Shown here piece by piece: positions 8,446 to 16,129 of a stretch of 64,000 nucleotides of DNA. This DNA comes from Exiguobacterium sp. s124 (GTDB taxonomy: Bacteria; Bacillota; Bacilli; Exiguobacteriales; Exiguobacteriaceae): assembly GCF_018617485.1 (NCBI RefSeq), contig NZ_JACSKH010000001.1, positions 806,001 to 870,000 of the forward strand, written 5' to 3'. Positions within the stretch are counted from its first letter, which is position 1, and the number at the start of each line of letters is the position of its first letter. The notes under the pieces are model-generated. The model ran no database searches, was not told where the DNA came from, and saw nothing but the letters and a program-made list of their open reading frames with translations. The translations under genes were made by a program, and so were the position numbers.

Positions 8446-9093
8446 ATGCGTTTACGACATAAGCCTTGGGCAAAAGAATATATGGAAGCCCAAGAACACG
8501 TATTTATTCAACATCCTGAACAACTGAAAGGGAAGTGGGGCGAAGAGTTTGGCAATGATCACCCACTCTTTATCGAAGTCGGTTCAGGGAAAGGCCAATT
8601 CATTTTAGGAATGGCGAAACAACATCCGGACGTGAACTTTATCGCAATCGAACTATTTGAAAGCGTAGCCGTCTCAATCGTTCAAAAGCTCGTCGAAACA
8701 CCGATGCCGAACGTGAGAGTGTTGACGGTTGATGCGAAACGACTTGTCGATTATTTCGAAGCAGGAGAAGTCGACCGCGTATACTTAAACTTCTCAGACC
8801 CATGGCCGAAGACACGCCATGCGAAACGTCGCTTGACGTATAAGACATTTTTAGCGACATATGAGGCGATTCTTCCGAAAGCAGGGGAGATTCATTTCAA
8901 GACGGACAACCGCGGACTCTTTGAATATTCTCTTCAAAGCATGAGCCAATACGGGATGTTCTTCACAGAAATTTCACTTGATTTGCATAAAAATGAACCA
9001 GAAGATAATATTCGAACAGAGTATGAAGAGCGCTTTAGCGCACTCGGTCAGCCAATCTATCGAATGGAAGCTGTATTCCGTCCGAAAAATTGA
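8446..9093 (+). CDS. trmB: tRNA (guanine-46-N7)-methyltransferase
   Basis: Methylates N7 of G46 in the tRNA variable loop using S-adenosylmethionine. The 215 residues hold the SAM-binding EVGSGKGQF (about 45-53) and the TrmB signature NFSDPWPKTRHAKRR (about 117-131) that contains the catalytic Asp. The TEYEERF block near the C terminus is also typical. The start at 8446 has AAAGGTAGGA upstream. Synteny with ytmP-trmB of Bacillus supports the call. Confidence 0.97.
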   Translation: MRLRHKPWAKEYMEAQEHVFIQHPEQLKGKWGEEFGNDHPLFIEVGSGKGQFILGMAKQHPDVNFIAIELFESVAVSIVQKLVETPMPNVRVLTVDAKRLVDYFEAGEVDRVYLNFSDPWPKTRHAKRRLTYKTFLATYEAILPKAGEIHFKTDNRGLFEYSLQSMSQYGMFFTEISLDLHKNEPEDNIRTEYEERFSALGQPIYRMEAVFRPKN

Positions 9094-9192
9094 CACGCTT
9101 TTTTCTTATTTTAATAGTATTTTCTTCACACTTTTTTCTTTCTTCTTGGTACAATAGGAATGACGCTAAACTGGAATAAGAGAAGGGGGAAC

Positions 9193-9708
9193 ATGGGGAT
9201 GTTGAAAAAAGCATGGGCAAGCCTGCTTGCAGTAATCTTCATTCTAACAATCGCACCAATGAATACCTCAGCGAACGAAGCGTTCTTAGACGCACTCGAA
9301 GAGGATTTGAAAGCGACGCATTACGATTATAAAGAAGGAACAGCTGAAATCATCAAAGAAGAGACGCTTCGCCATTCAAATGGCAACGAAGTGATTGCGG
9401 CTGTCGTAGAACTCGATACGATTCGTGATGGGATCTTCATCACACGTAAAACCGAGTACCATTACTTTGATGCGACAGACAACAAGATCCTCTCATCAGC
9501 AGACCTCGTAGAAGTTGAAGGAGCAGCCGAATTCGCAGATGCGAACATCGATATGCTCGGTCATGAAATTGTCTACTGGTTGCCGGTATTGGTATTGCTT
9601 CTATTGATTGCGATTCCAGCACTCATTTTGTTCTTGGTCGTACCACGTTTCTATTCAACAAGCTCATATATGAACGCTGTATATGAAAAGAATGACAACC
9701 CACGTTAA
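9193..9708 (+). CDS. Membrane-anchored protein with signal peptide, unknown function
   Basis: Not recognised. The 171-residue product starts MGMLKKAWASLLAVIF, a signal peptide or N-terminal anchor with a likely cleavage after SANEA-like residues (about 27-29). A polar region of about 95 residues follows, then a very hydrophobic helix (YWLPVLVLLLLIAIPALILF, about 127-146) and a short tail. The topology suggests an exposed domain tethered by a C-terminal helix. AAGGGGG sits 3-9 bases before the ATG at 9193. It is flanked by trmB and a bidirectional terminator, so it is probably its own unit. The extracellular part lacks Cys and recognisable motifs. Confidence 0.8.
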   Translation: MGMLKKAWASLLAVIFILTIAPMNTSANEAFLDALEEDLKATHYDYKEGTAEIIKEETLRHSNGNEVIAAVVELDTIRDGIFITRKTEYHYFDATDNKILSSADLVEVEGAAEFADANIDMLGHEIVYWLPVLVLLLLIAIPALILFLVVPRFYSTSSYMNAVYEKNDNPR

Positions 9709-9713
9709 GACAT

Positions 9714-9748
9714 AAAAGCACCCCGTTCTCCTGAACGGGGTGCTTTTT
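9714..9748. terminator. Bidirectional terminator between the membrane protein gene and dhaM
   Basis: Perfect 15-bp stem (9714-9728 with 9733-9747) and a TCCT loop; runs of A and T on both flanks serve the two convergent transcripts. Confidence 0.92.
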
Positions 9749-10098
9749 CACTGTTGCTTCAACTGTTCGACGATGTCTGTGAGAGACATGTCATTTCCTG
9801 AGGAGACCGAAGCGATGAAGGCACTTTCGACAATCGGACCGTCGAAAAATGCGACCTCTTTACTTCCTTCGTACATATCGATGGCGAGTTCGGCATTCAT
9901 CGTCGCCGAACCGATATCGCTGAGAAGAAGCGCTTCCCCTTCGACTTGGTCGAGTGCCGCTAAGATGCGGGTGACGTCTGTTCCAATCGAACCGTCTTCG
10001 AGACCGCCAGCTAAATGAATGGGGACGGATGGCGCCATCTCCTTCATGAGGTCTTGGATACCTTCCGCAATTTTTGCACTATGCGAGACGATAATCAA
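9748..10098 (-). CDS. dhaM: PTS-dependent dihydroxyacetone kinase phosphotransfer subunit DhaM
   Basis: EIIA-Man-like phosphocarrier that passes phosphate from HPr to the ADP bound in DhaL. The phosphoacceptor His is H6 in IVSHSAKIAEG; GSATMNAELA is a second family motif. At 116 residues it is the single-domain Gram-positive form. The start is unusual: the best-placed TTG (10098) is 18 bases from the GGAGG that ends dhaL, while the frame continues upstream through ATT and ATC codons nearer that site. Translation may be coupled to dhaL, whose stop is 10 bases upstream. Last gene of the dhaKLM operon. Confidence 0.88.
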   Translation of the reverse strand: MIIVSHSAKIAEGIQDLMKEMAPSVPIHLAGGLEDGSIGTDVTRILAALDQVEGEALLLSDIGSATMNAELAIDMYEGSKEVAFFDGPIVESAFIASVSSGNDMSLTDIVEQLKQQ

Positions 10099-10108
10099 TT
10101 CAACGATG

Positions 10109-10699
10109 TCAATCGACCTCCTTCATAATCGCGGCTAACAGAATCGAACTGGATAGTGCGCCCGGGTCGACCGTTCCACGCGAATTCTCACCGAAATAAG
10201 AAGCCCGACCTTTCGTTGCCACCATATCTTCCGTTTTTTGAACGAGTTCGTCTAACTGTTGTTTGTAGTCGTCCCCTTGTTTTACATGTTCAAGGAACGG
10301 GTCCCAGACATCGACCATCGTTTTTTGACCGACTTCTGACTTTCCTCGCGCTTTAATCGAATTGGAACCTTCTTGGAGTGCTTCTTTGAGAAGGTCAAAG
10401 TCAGCTTCGGTCGCATCCCCGAACTTGGTCGCCATCTTGACGAAAGCAGAACCATATAATGGACCAGCCGCACCGCCGACTTTTGACATAAGTGTCATAC
10501 CAACTTTTTTACTGAGGGCACCAAGGGAGTCATACTCCTCATCTAAAATGGAAGAGACCGCGTCGAAACCACGCGACATATTAATACCGTGATCTCCATC
10601 CCCGATGGCCCGGTCTAAATCTGTCAGCGTGTCTTTCTGGTCTTCAATCCCAACTTGCGTGTCGCGTAACGCTTGCTTCATCCGATCAATCGTCAACAT
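10109..10699 (-). CDS. dhaL: Dihydroxyacetone kinase ADP-binding subunit DhaL
   Basis: Nucleotide-binding subunit; in the PTS-dependent enzyme ADP is a bound cofactor rephosphorylated by DhaM. The 196 residues contain the Mg-binding Asp cluster DRAIGDGDHG (D29, D34, D36) and the helix motif GGAAGPLYG. The C terminus holds the lipid-like lid DPGALSS. It lies 19 bases downstream of dhaK and 10 upstream of dhaM. Confidence 0.95.
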   Translation of the reverse strand: MLTIDRMKQALRDTQVGIEDQKDTLTDLDRAIGDGDHGINMSRGFDAVSSILDEEYDSLGALSKKVGMTLMSKVGGAAGPLYGSAFVKMATKFGDATEADFDLLKEALQEGSNSIKARGKSEVGQKTMVDVWDPFLEHVKQGDDYKQQLDELVQKTEDMVATKGRASYFGENSRGTVDPGALSSSILLAAIMKEVD

Positions 10700-10718
10700 A
10701 AACCAAACACCTCATTCA

Positions 10719-11696
10719 TCAAAGTTTAAATCCAAGTGCTTCCGATGGCGCATCTAGGTAACTGGTCATCTCATCATCAAGCGGTAATAGAGTAATCGAG
10801 AATCCGTGCATCTCGAGTGATGTCATATAGTTACCGACATATTTCCGTTTCAGCGTATATCCTGCAGCTTCAAGTTTTTGAGCGACGAAATGGTATGTCA
10901 CGTATAGTTCAGATAGTGGGGTTCCGCCCATTCCATTTACCATGACGGCTACTTCACCAGGCTCAACTTCTTTTTTCAAATGGCTGAGAAGATCATCGAC
11001 GATTTGGTCGACATCGCTCGTCGGTTTACGTTCGACACCGCGCTCCCCATGAATCCCGATCCCGATTTCCATCTCTTCCTCGTTCAAGTCGAAACCAGGC
11101 TTTCCACTCACTGGCATATAGCAAGGCTCTACCGCCATCCCCATCGAGCGGACATGTGAAGCGACCTTTTCAGCAATCGATTTAACTTCCTCGAGTGATT
11201 TACCGCTAGCGGCGGCGGCACCTGCGATTTTATGAACAAAGACGGTACCGGCAACACCACGACGGTCTTCCTTATTTGAAATCGCGACATCATCAGCGAC
11301 GACGACATGGTCGACTTTGATTCCATCTCCTTCAGCCAGCTCAGCGGCGAGTTCGAAGTTCATAACATCCCCCGAGTAATTTTTCACGATCAACAAGACC
11401 CCGTTGCCACCGTCAGCTGCTTTGATTCCTTCAAGCACCATATCTGGAGTAGGGGATGTAAAGACTTCTCCGCAAACTGCCGCATCGAGCATGCCGTCTC
11501 CGACATAGCCAGCGTGTGCGGGTTCGTGTCCGCTACCGCCACCTGAGACGAGGCCGACCTTACCAGATTTCGCTCCGTTTGCCCGACAGATGACATTGAC
11601 ACCTTCAACACGACCATACAGTTCAGGATGGGCATGGACCATTCCTTCTACCATTTGCGATACGAGTTCACTTGCCTCACCGATTAGCTTTTTCAC
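10719..11696 (-). CDS. dhaK: Dihydroxyacetone kinase substrate-binding subunit DhaK
   Basis: Binds dihydroxyacetone covalently through a hemiaminal to the active His, here H216 in GIGIHGERG. GGGSGHEPAH (about 52-61) is the substrate-site loop. The 325 residues are complete. The start is GTG at 11696 with an AGGAGT site upstream. With DhaL and DhaM it converts dihydroxyacetone to dihydroxyacetone phosphate using PEP, feeding glycolysis. No DhaR or DhaS regulator and no glycerol dehydrogenase gene are beside it, so regulation is probably by an unlinked factor acting at the inverted repeat 11716-11741. The cluster is not part of the B. subtilis order and is likely an insertion. Confidence 0.96.
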   Translation of the reverse strand: MKKLIGEASELVSQMVEGMVHAHPELYGRVEGVNVICRANGAKSGKVGLVSGGGSGHEPAHAGYVGDGMLDAAVCGEVFTSPTPDMVLEGIKAADGGNGVLLIVKNYSGDVMNFELAAELAEGDGIKVDHVVVADDVAISNKEDRRGVAGTVFVHKIAGAAAASGKSLEEVKSIAEKVASHVRSMGMAVEPCYMPVSGKPGFDLNEEEMEIGIGIHGERGVERKPTSDVDQIVDDLLSHLKKEVEPGEVAVMVNGMGGTPLSELYVTYHFVAQKLEAAGYTLKRKYVGNYMTSLEMHGFSITLLPLDDEMTSYLDAPSEALGFKL

Positions 11697-11715
11697 GCGA
11701 GATCACTCCTTTTTT

Positions 11716-11741
11716 AAATTGAAAACTACCAATTTCAATTT
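11716..11741 (-). promoter_or_regulatory. Perfect 9-bp inverted repeat upstream of dhaK (operator candidate)
   Basis: AAATTGAAA (11716-11724) and TTTCAATTT (11733-11741) with an 8-base spacer, ending about 6 bases before the dhaK ribosome site. It lies in the only space available for the dha promoter, between the upstream terminator and dhaK. No clear -35/-10 pair was found. Confidence 0.5.
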
Positions 11742-11763
11742 TCCACTCTTTCGCGGTAACTAA

Positions 11764-11794
11764 ACAAAAAAACCGACGAATCATTCGTCGGTTT
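11764..11794 (-). terminator. Terminator of the PepSY protein gene
   Basis: AAACCGACGAA / TTCGTCGGTTT stem with a 3-base loop; on the minus strand it runs into a long T tract. Confidence 0.9.
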
Positions 11795-11798
11795 CGTG

Positions 11799-12101
11799 TC
11801 ATGCATATTCGAGTAAAGCGCCAGTCTCAGAGTCGACTGTGAACTCATACGTTTTCTCTTCATCGTTCTCAAGAACTGAGATTCCACCTTTGTAGACATC
11901 GTATTCACGACCGTCGTACGTGTAAATCTCAGGTGATGCCGAAATCCATGCCCCTTGGACATGACCTTTCGCTGAGAAAGCACGTTTTGTATATTCCAAC
12001 GCGTTTTCTGCAGATAAGCTACGTTCATCTAAAGCCTTTTTCGTCATAAGTGCGGCAATGACGGCAACCCCGATTCCAATAAACCAATACCTTTTTTTCA
12101 T
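11799..12101 (-). CDS. PepSY-domain membrane-anchored protein (YtzB-like)
   Basis: A 100-residue protein: N-terminal membrane anchor (FIGIGVAVIAALM, about 7-19) and an extracytoplasmic PepSY domain (about 30-100). The PepSY signature is the tail YEFTVDSETGALLEY. PepSY proteins are thought to inhibit or modulate extracellular peptidases. The start at 12101 has GGGGAGG 6-10 bases upstream; longer forms have no support. It is divergent from the M42 peptidase gene, the same arrangement as ytzB and ytoP in B. subtilis, making a functional link with that peptidase attractive but unproven. Confidence 0.85.
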   Translation of the reverse strand: MKKRYWFIGIGVAVIAALMTKKALDERSLSAENALEYTKRAFSAKGHVQGAWISASPEIYTYDGREYDVYKGGISVLENDEEKTYEFTVDSETGALLEYA

Positions 12102-12239
12102 ATGACTACCTCCCCTTGAACTATGGCTATCATGTACATCGTACCAAAACCTGTACCCGAATGGAATGAAAAGCATTCGCATCCTGTCAAAACTTTTGTA
12201 TATAATGAGACAAGAACGGTTAAGAAGGGATGATAAAAG

Positions 12240-13313
12240 ATGGATCAAAAGACGAGAGATTTATTCAAGACGTTAACAGAACTACCAGGAGCTCCTGGGT
12301 TCGAGTCAGAAGTTCGTCAGTTCGTTCGTGGACGAATCGAACCACATTCAGATGAAATCGTCACGGATGGCATCGGATCAATTTTTGGGAAACGTGTCGG
12401 GGACGAAGCGGGACCTAAAGTAATGGTAGCTGGTCACATGGATGAGGTTGCCTTCATGGTGACGCGTATCACGGAAAACGGAATGCTATACATACAACCG
12501 CTCGGCGGCTGGTGGAGCCAAGTGCTCATGGCACAACGCTTTGACATCATCACATCGAACGGGAAAATTCCAGGCGTCGTCGCTTCGACACCGCCTCACT
12601 TACTCGGATCAGATGCGATGAGTAAACCGATGGACATCAAACAAATGTTCATCGATATCGGAGCCGATTCAAAAGAAGAGGCGGAATCATGGGGAGTGCG
12701 TCCAGGAGTTCCTGCGGTACCATCGAGCGCATTCACACCACTTCACCACCCGAAAAAGATTATGGCGAAAGCATGGGACAACCGTTACGGGGTCGGTCTT
12801 GCTGTCGAATTGTTAGAAGAGACGACTAAAGCGGACCATCCGAACATTTTATTCTCGGGCGCCACAGTACAAGAAGAAGTCGGATTGCGTGGAGCGCAGA
12901 CGGCATCTGAATTGATTCAACCAGATGTTGCACTCGTTCTCGATGCTTCACCAGCGAACGACGCTTCAGGAAGCAAGACGGAATTTGGACAGCTCGGTGA
13001 GGGTGCATTGATTCGAATTTTAGATCGGGTCATGGTCATGTCGCCTGAGATGCGTGACTTCTTGCTCGACACGGCTTCTGACGAAAATATTAAAACTCAA
13101 TACTTCGTCTCGCCAGGTGGTACGGATGCAGGGCGTGTGCATATGAGCGGTGAAGGTGTTCCGACTGCCGTCATCGGTGTCGCATCACGTTACATTCATA
13201 CACATGCTTCCATTCTTCATACAGACGATTACGATGCGGCGAAAGCGTTACTCAAAGCGTTGGTCAAACGACTTGACCGTTCGACGCTCGAAACGCTTCG
13301 TCCTTCCCGATAA
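12240..13313 (+). CDS. ytoP: M42-family metallo-aminopeptidase (YtoP-like)
   Basis: Cytoplasmic, co-catalytic metal aminopeptidase of the glutamyl aminopeptidase/TET group. Metal and catalytic residues are in place: H66 and D68 in AGHMDEV, D about 181 in AKAWDNRYG, the Glu pair in VQEEVGLRG (about 212), D about 236 in VLDASPAND, and the late His in RYIHTHASI. Length 357 is normal. The start at 12240 follows AAGAAGGGATGA. Terminator at 13324-13357. Confidence 0.94.
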   Translation: MDQKTRDLFKTLTELPGAPGFESEVRQFVRGRIEPHSDEIVTDGIGSIFGKRVGDEAGPKVMVAGHMDEVAFMVTRITENGMLYIQPLGGWWSQVLMAQRFDIITSNGKIPGVVASTPPHLLGSDAMSKPMDIKQMFIDIGADSKEEAESWGVRPGVPAVPSSAFTPLHHPKKIMAKAWDNRYGVGLAVELLEETTKADHPNILFSGATVQEEVGLRGAQTASELIQPDVALVLDASPANDASGSKTEFGQLGEGALIRILDRVMVMSPEMRDFLLDTASDENIKTQYFVSPGGTDAGRVHMSGEGVPTAVIGVASRYIHTHASILHTDDYDAAKALLKALVKRLDRSTLETLRPSR

Positions 13314-13323
13314 TTTGAACGTG

Positions 13324-13357
13324 CCGTTCACTCATGGTCATGAGTGGACGGTTTTTT
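13324..13357 (+). terminator. Terminator of ytoP
   Basis: CCGT-T-CACTCATG pairs with CATGAGTG-G-ACGG around a 2-base turn, followed by six T. Confidence 0.88.
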
Positions 13358-13369
13358 GTGTAGTTGTTC

Positions 13370-13397
13370 TTGCTATTTCAAGAAAACGCCTTATACT
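13370..13397 (+). promoter_or_regulatory. Promoter of the PfoR-like EIIC gene
   Basis: TTGCTA (13370-13375), 16-base spacer, TATACT (13392-13397). Transcription should begin near 13404, inside the inverted repeat 13397-13447. Confidence 0.6.
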
Positions 13398-13447
13398 GAT
13401 AGAGGTGTTTATACACGTTATTTACTGATGACAAGACACCTGTATCA
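13397..13447 (+). promoter_or_regulatory. 12-bp inverted repeat at the EIIC transcription start
   Basis: TGATAGAGGTGT (13397-13408) and ACACCTGTATCA (13436-13447) pair with one mismatch around a 27-base loop. Placed directly after the -10 box and 5 bases before the AGGGAGG ribosome site, it could be an operator or a 5' RNA hairpin. Confidence 0.5.
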
Positions 13448-13465
13448 ATGTAGGGAGGATATGAC

Positions 13466-14482
13466 ATGTTTAAGAAAAAAGGAATCTCACTTAGCCCGTC
13501 TGTTTATTTCGTGACGGCTCTTAGTTATATGGCGCTAGGATTGTTCAGCACGTTGATTATTGGTCTGATTATGAAAACGATTGGTGGACAACTTGACAGG
13601 ACGGCGCTCGCCGGAGTAAGCGGCACGCTCATTCAAATTGGAGAAGTCGCGATGAGCCTGACGGGTCCTGCCATCGGGATTGCGATTGCGTACGCTCTTG
13701 AGGCACCGCCTCTTATTTTGTTTTCTGCACTCGTTGTCGGCACGTTTGGATATGAGTTTGGACCTGCTGGAAGTTACGTTGCCACACTTTTAGCAGTGGA
13801 GGTATCAAAACTTGTGTCGAAATCGACGAAGCTTGATATCTTGGTGACGCCATTTACGACAATCGCAGTCGGTTTCTTTACCGCCACATATATCGGAAAA
13901 TATGTCGGGTTGTTCATGACGCAGCTCGGCAGTTGGATTGAATGGGGGACTGAGCAACAACCGTTGTTCATGGGAGTCGTCGTGGCGACACTCATGGGGT
14001 TGGCATTGACCGCACCGATTTCAAGTGCTGCCATCGCTTTAATGCTTGGATTGAACGGTATTGCGGCTGGTGCCGCGACGGTCGGATGTGCGGCTCAGAT
14101 GATTGGATTTGCGATTACGAGTTATCGTGATAACGGAGTCGGTGGGGCGATTGCCCAAGGTATTGGCACATCGATGCTTCAAGTCGGGAATATCGTGAAA
14201 AATCCGTGGATTCTTTTACCGCCAACGCTGGCTGGAGCGGTTTTAGCACCTATTGCCATTTTATTGTTTAACCTAGAAAGTGTGGCAGCTGGTGCAGGGA
14301 TGGGAACGAGCGGACTTGTCGGTCCGATTGTGATGCTTGAAACGATGGGCTTTAGTTGGTATACACTCATGGTTGTCCTCGGGTTCTTGATCATCGGACC
14401 TGCTTTGTTAAGTTATGCGGTCTATGCTGTATTGACAAGGACTGGGCGAATTCAGCCGAATGACATGAAAATTGACTATTAA
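13466..14482 (+). CDS. PTS EIIC-type membrane protein, PfoR-like (PTS_EIIC_2)
   Basis: A 338-residue polytopic membrane protein with 9-10 hydrophobic segments. Motifs such as GTSMLQVGNIVKNPW (about 233-247) and GTSGLVGPI match the EIIC_2 group that includes PfoR of Clostridium perfringens. Members are annotated as sugar PTS permeases or as regulators. No EIIA or EIIB gene is adjacent, so it is either energised by unlinked components or works outside sugar transport. It has a clear promoter preceded by the ytoP terminator and a strong terminator, so it is monocistronic. Confidence 0.85.
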   Translation: MFKKKGISLSPSVYFVTALSYMALGLFSTLIIGLIMKTIGGQLDRTALAGVSGTLIQIGEVAMSLTGPAIGIAIAYALEAPPLILFSALVVGTFGYEFGPAGSYVATLLAVEVSKLVSKSTKLDILVTPFTTIAVGFFTATYIGKYVGLFMTQLGSWIEWGTEQQPLFMGVVVATLMGLALTAPISSAAIALMLGLNGIAAGAATVGCAAQMIGFAITSYRDNGVGGAIAQGIGTSMLQVGNIVKNPWILLPPTLAGAVLAPIAILLFNLESVAAGAGMGTSGLVGPIVMLETMGFSWYTLMVVLGFLIIGPALLSYAVYAVLTRTGRIQPNDMKIDY

Positions 14483-14515
14483 AAAGAGCGCCGTTTGTAG
14501 AAAACGGCGCTCTTT
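14482..14515. terminator. Bidirectional terminator, EIIC gene and convergent membrane protein gene
   Basis: AAAGAGCGCCGTTT pairs with AAACGGCGCTCTTT around a short GTAGA loop; A and T runs on both sides. Confidence 0.92.
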
Positions 14516-14520
14516 CGTTG

Positions 14521-14853
14521 TCATCCGATTCCGAAAAATACTTTGACGGAATCTACCGTTTCGCGGGGCACACGGAAGCTAATGAGGAACAGTAAGAGAA
14601 CAATCACGTAGATTGGGATTAAATATCGTTTTCGTACAATCGGTAAGTGTCGAGCTAGTTGCTTGAGCCACTTCTCGAGAACATAAATGACGGCAAAGCC
14701 GACAACAAGCCAAATCAAAATTTCAAGTCTCGTCTTATCCGTATCAATAAACAAATATCCATAGCGCAAAATGGCGAGCATACCGAAAACGCCTACCATC
14801 TGTTCGAGCGGATGTTTCATTTCAGGGTTTAATTTTTCTCGTGTCAATTTCAT
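14521..14853 (-). CDS. Small membrane protein of unknown function
   Basis: Not recognised. The 110 residues have a charged start (MKLTREKLNPEMKHP) and three hydrophobic helices: about 20-36, 46-61 and 79-93, with a basic stretch KWLKQLARHLPIVRKRY between the last two. A cytoplasmic basic loop and short extracellular tail fit the positive-inside rule. It is divergent from ytpP and convergent with the EIIC gene. No ribosome site is strong: AGGTG is 8 bases upstream. Confidence 0.72.
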   Translation of the reverse strand: MKLTREKLNPEMKHPLEQMVGVFGMLAILRYGYLFIDTDKTRLEILIWLVVGFAVIYVLEKWLKQLARHLPIVRKRYLIPIYVIVLLLFLISFRVPRETVDSVKVFFGIG

Positions 14854-14969
14854 TTGGTTTCACCTGTTTCAACTAGTTTCGGCTTTGATTATAACAAACA
14901 GCAGAGCAGAATGTGTGACTAGACTTATGCTATTATAAGTGAGGAAAAAACGAACAGGAGTGGTCAATC

Positions 14970-15281
14970 ATGAAACAACTATCAACAACGACAGAATATA
15001 TGGAAGCGAAAGAAGCGAAAAGTATTTTCATGTTCTCGGCAACATGGTGTGGGGATTGCCGTTTCCTCGACCCGTTCATGCCAGAAATCGAACAGAAATT
15101 TGAAGACTGGACGTTTTATTACGTCGATCGTGACGAGTTTATGGAACTCGCGCAAGATCTTGATATTTTCGGAATCCCAAGCTTTGTCGCATTTGAAAAC
15201 GGTAAAGAAATTGATCGGTACGTCGGTCGTGAACGCAAAACACCAGAACAGGTCGAAGCCTTTTTGAACGGATTAGGGTGA
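14970..15281 (+). CDS. ytpP: Thioredoxin-like protein YtpP
   Basis: Thioredoxin fold, 103 residues, with an active site TWCGDC (C27, C30) instead of the WCGPC of standard thioredoxin, and the cis-Pro in FGIPSFV. It probably acts in thiol-disulfide exchange; YtpP and relatives have been linked to bacillithiol or general disulfide reduction. It begins the ytpP-ytpQ-ytpR series; its stop overlaps the region serving as ribosome site for ytpQ. Confidence 0.93.
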   Translation: MKQLSTTTEYMEAKEAKSIFMFSATWCGDCRFLDPFMPEIEQKFEDWTFYYVDRDEFMELAQDLDIFGIPSFVAFENGKEIDRYVGRERKTPEQVEAFLNGLG

Positions 15282-15286
15282 CCTTT

Positions 15287-16081
15287 ATGGAACGGAATGA
15301 ATTGAGACGCTATTTAGAGGCGAATTTTAAAGAGGATTATCGCACATCATACGACCGTGAGAATGAGGTGTTGCGCGTCGAACGAAAATCAGACCGTTTC
15401 GGTGTGAATATTCGTCTCGCGCCGATTGTCGCAAAAGCGAAAACGCGAGGCAAAGTGGCTGTCGATGAAGTAATCGAGTACATCGAGTCGGCAATGAAGG
15501 CAGATGATGATATTTCACTCGCCGGAAAGTTAGATGCGATCTATCCAGTCATTCGTTCGAACTCGTTTGCTAAAACGACGAAAAGCGGTGAACCGCTTAT
15601 TTTTACTCCTCATACGGCGGAAACGGCCATCTTTTATGCATTAGATCGTGGAAATGGTTATCGTTTAATCGAGGAAAAACATGTATCAGGTGAGCTGAAC
15701 CTTGAGACGATTGAGCGCATCGCTCGTGAGAATGTCAAAAAACTCCCGACCGAGATGAAGCAAGATGAGGTTGCCGGAAACCCGTTTTACTTTTTGTCGA
15801 CGCGAGACGGCTATGAGGCGTCGCGTATCTTAAATGATGACTTTCTTCGAATGATGGAGCGTCGAGTCGAAGGGGACATGCTCGTCGGTGTTCCGCATCA
15901 GGATGTCATGATTATCGCTGATATCCGAAACGACCAAGGCTATGATGCGATGCAACAATTGATGTTTGATTTCTTTACGAATGGTCGTGTCCCGGTGACT
16001 GCACTCGCCTTTCATTATGAGGCAGGGCAACTTGAACCGATTTTTATTGTCGGAAAAAAGACCCCGCCATCGAACACATAA
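15287..16081 (+). CDS. ytpQ: DUF1444 family protein YtpQ
   Basis: A soluble 264-residue protein of the DUF1444 family, whose function is not known. The sequence is acidic and helical in its first third and contains conserved FYALDRGNGYRLI (about 115-127) and a late MIIADIRNDQGYD. The start at 15287 (MERNELRRY) has GGGTGA 5 bases upstream, overlapping the ytpP stop; a GTG at 15278 overlaps ytpP and has no site. Translational coupling with ytpP is likely. Confidence 0.9.
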   Translation: MERNELRRYLEANFKEDYRTSYDRENEVLRVERKSDRFGVNIRLAPIVAKAKTRGKVAVDEVIEYIESAMKADDDISLAGKLDAIYPVIRSNSFAKTTKSGEPLIFTPHTAETAIFYALDRGNGYRLIEEKHVSGELNLETIERIARENVKKLPTEMKQDEVAGNPFYFLSTRDGYEASRILNDDFLRMMERRVEGDMLVGVPHQDVMIIADIRNDQGYDAMQQLMFDFFTNGRVPVTALAFHYEAGQLEPIFIVGKKTPPSNT

Positions 16082-16129
16082 TCTGATAAAATAAGTGAGA
16101 TGAGTTTGAAAGAAGGGACGTAGGAACGT

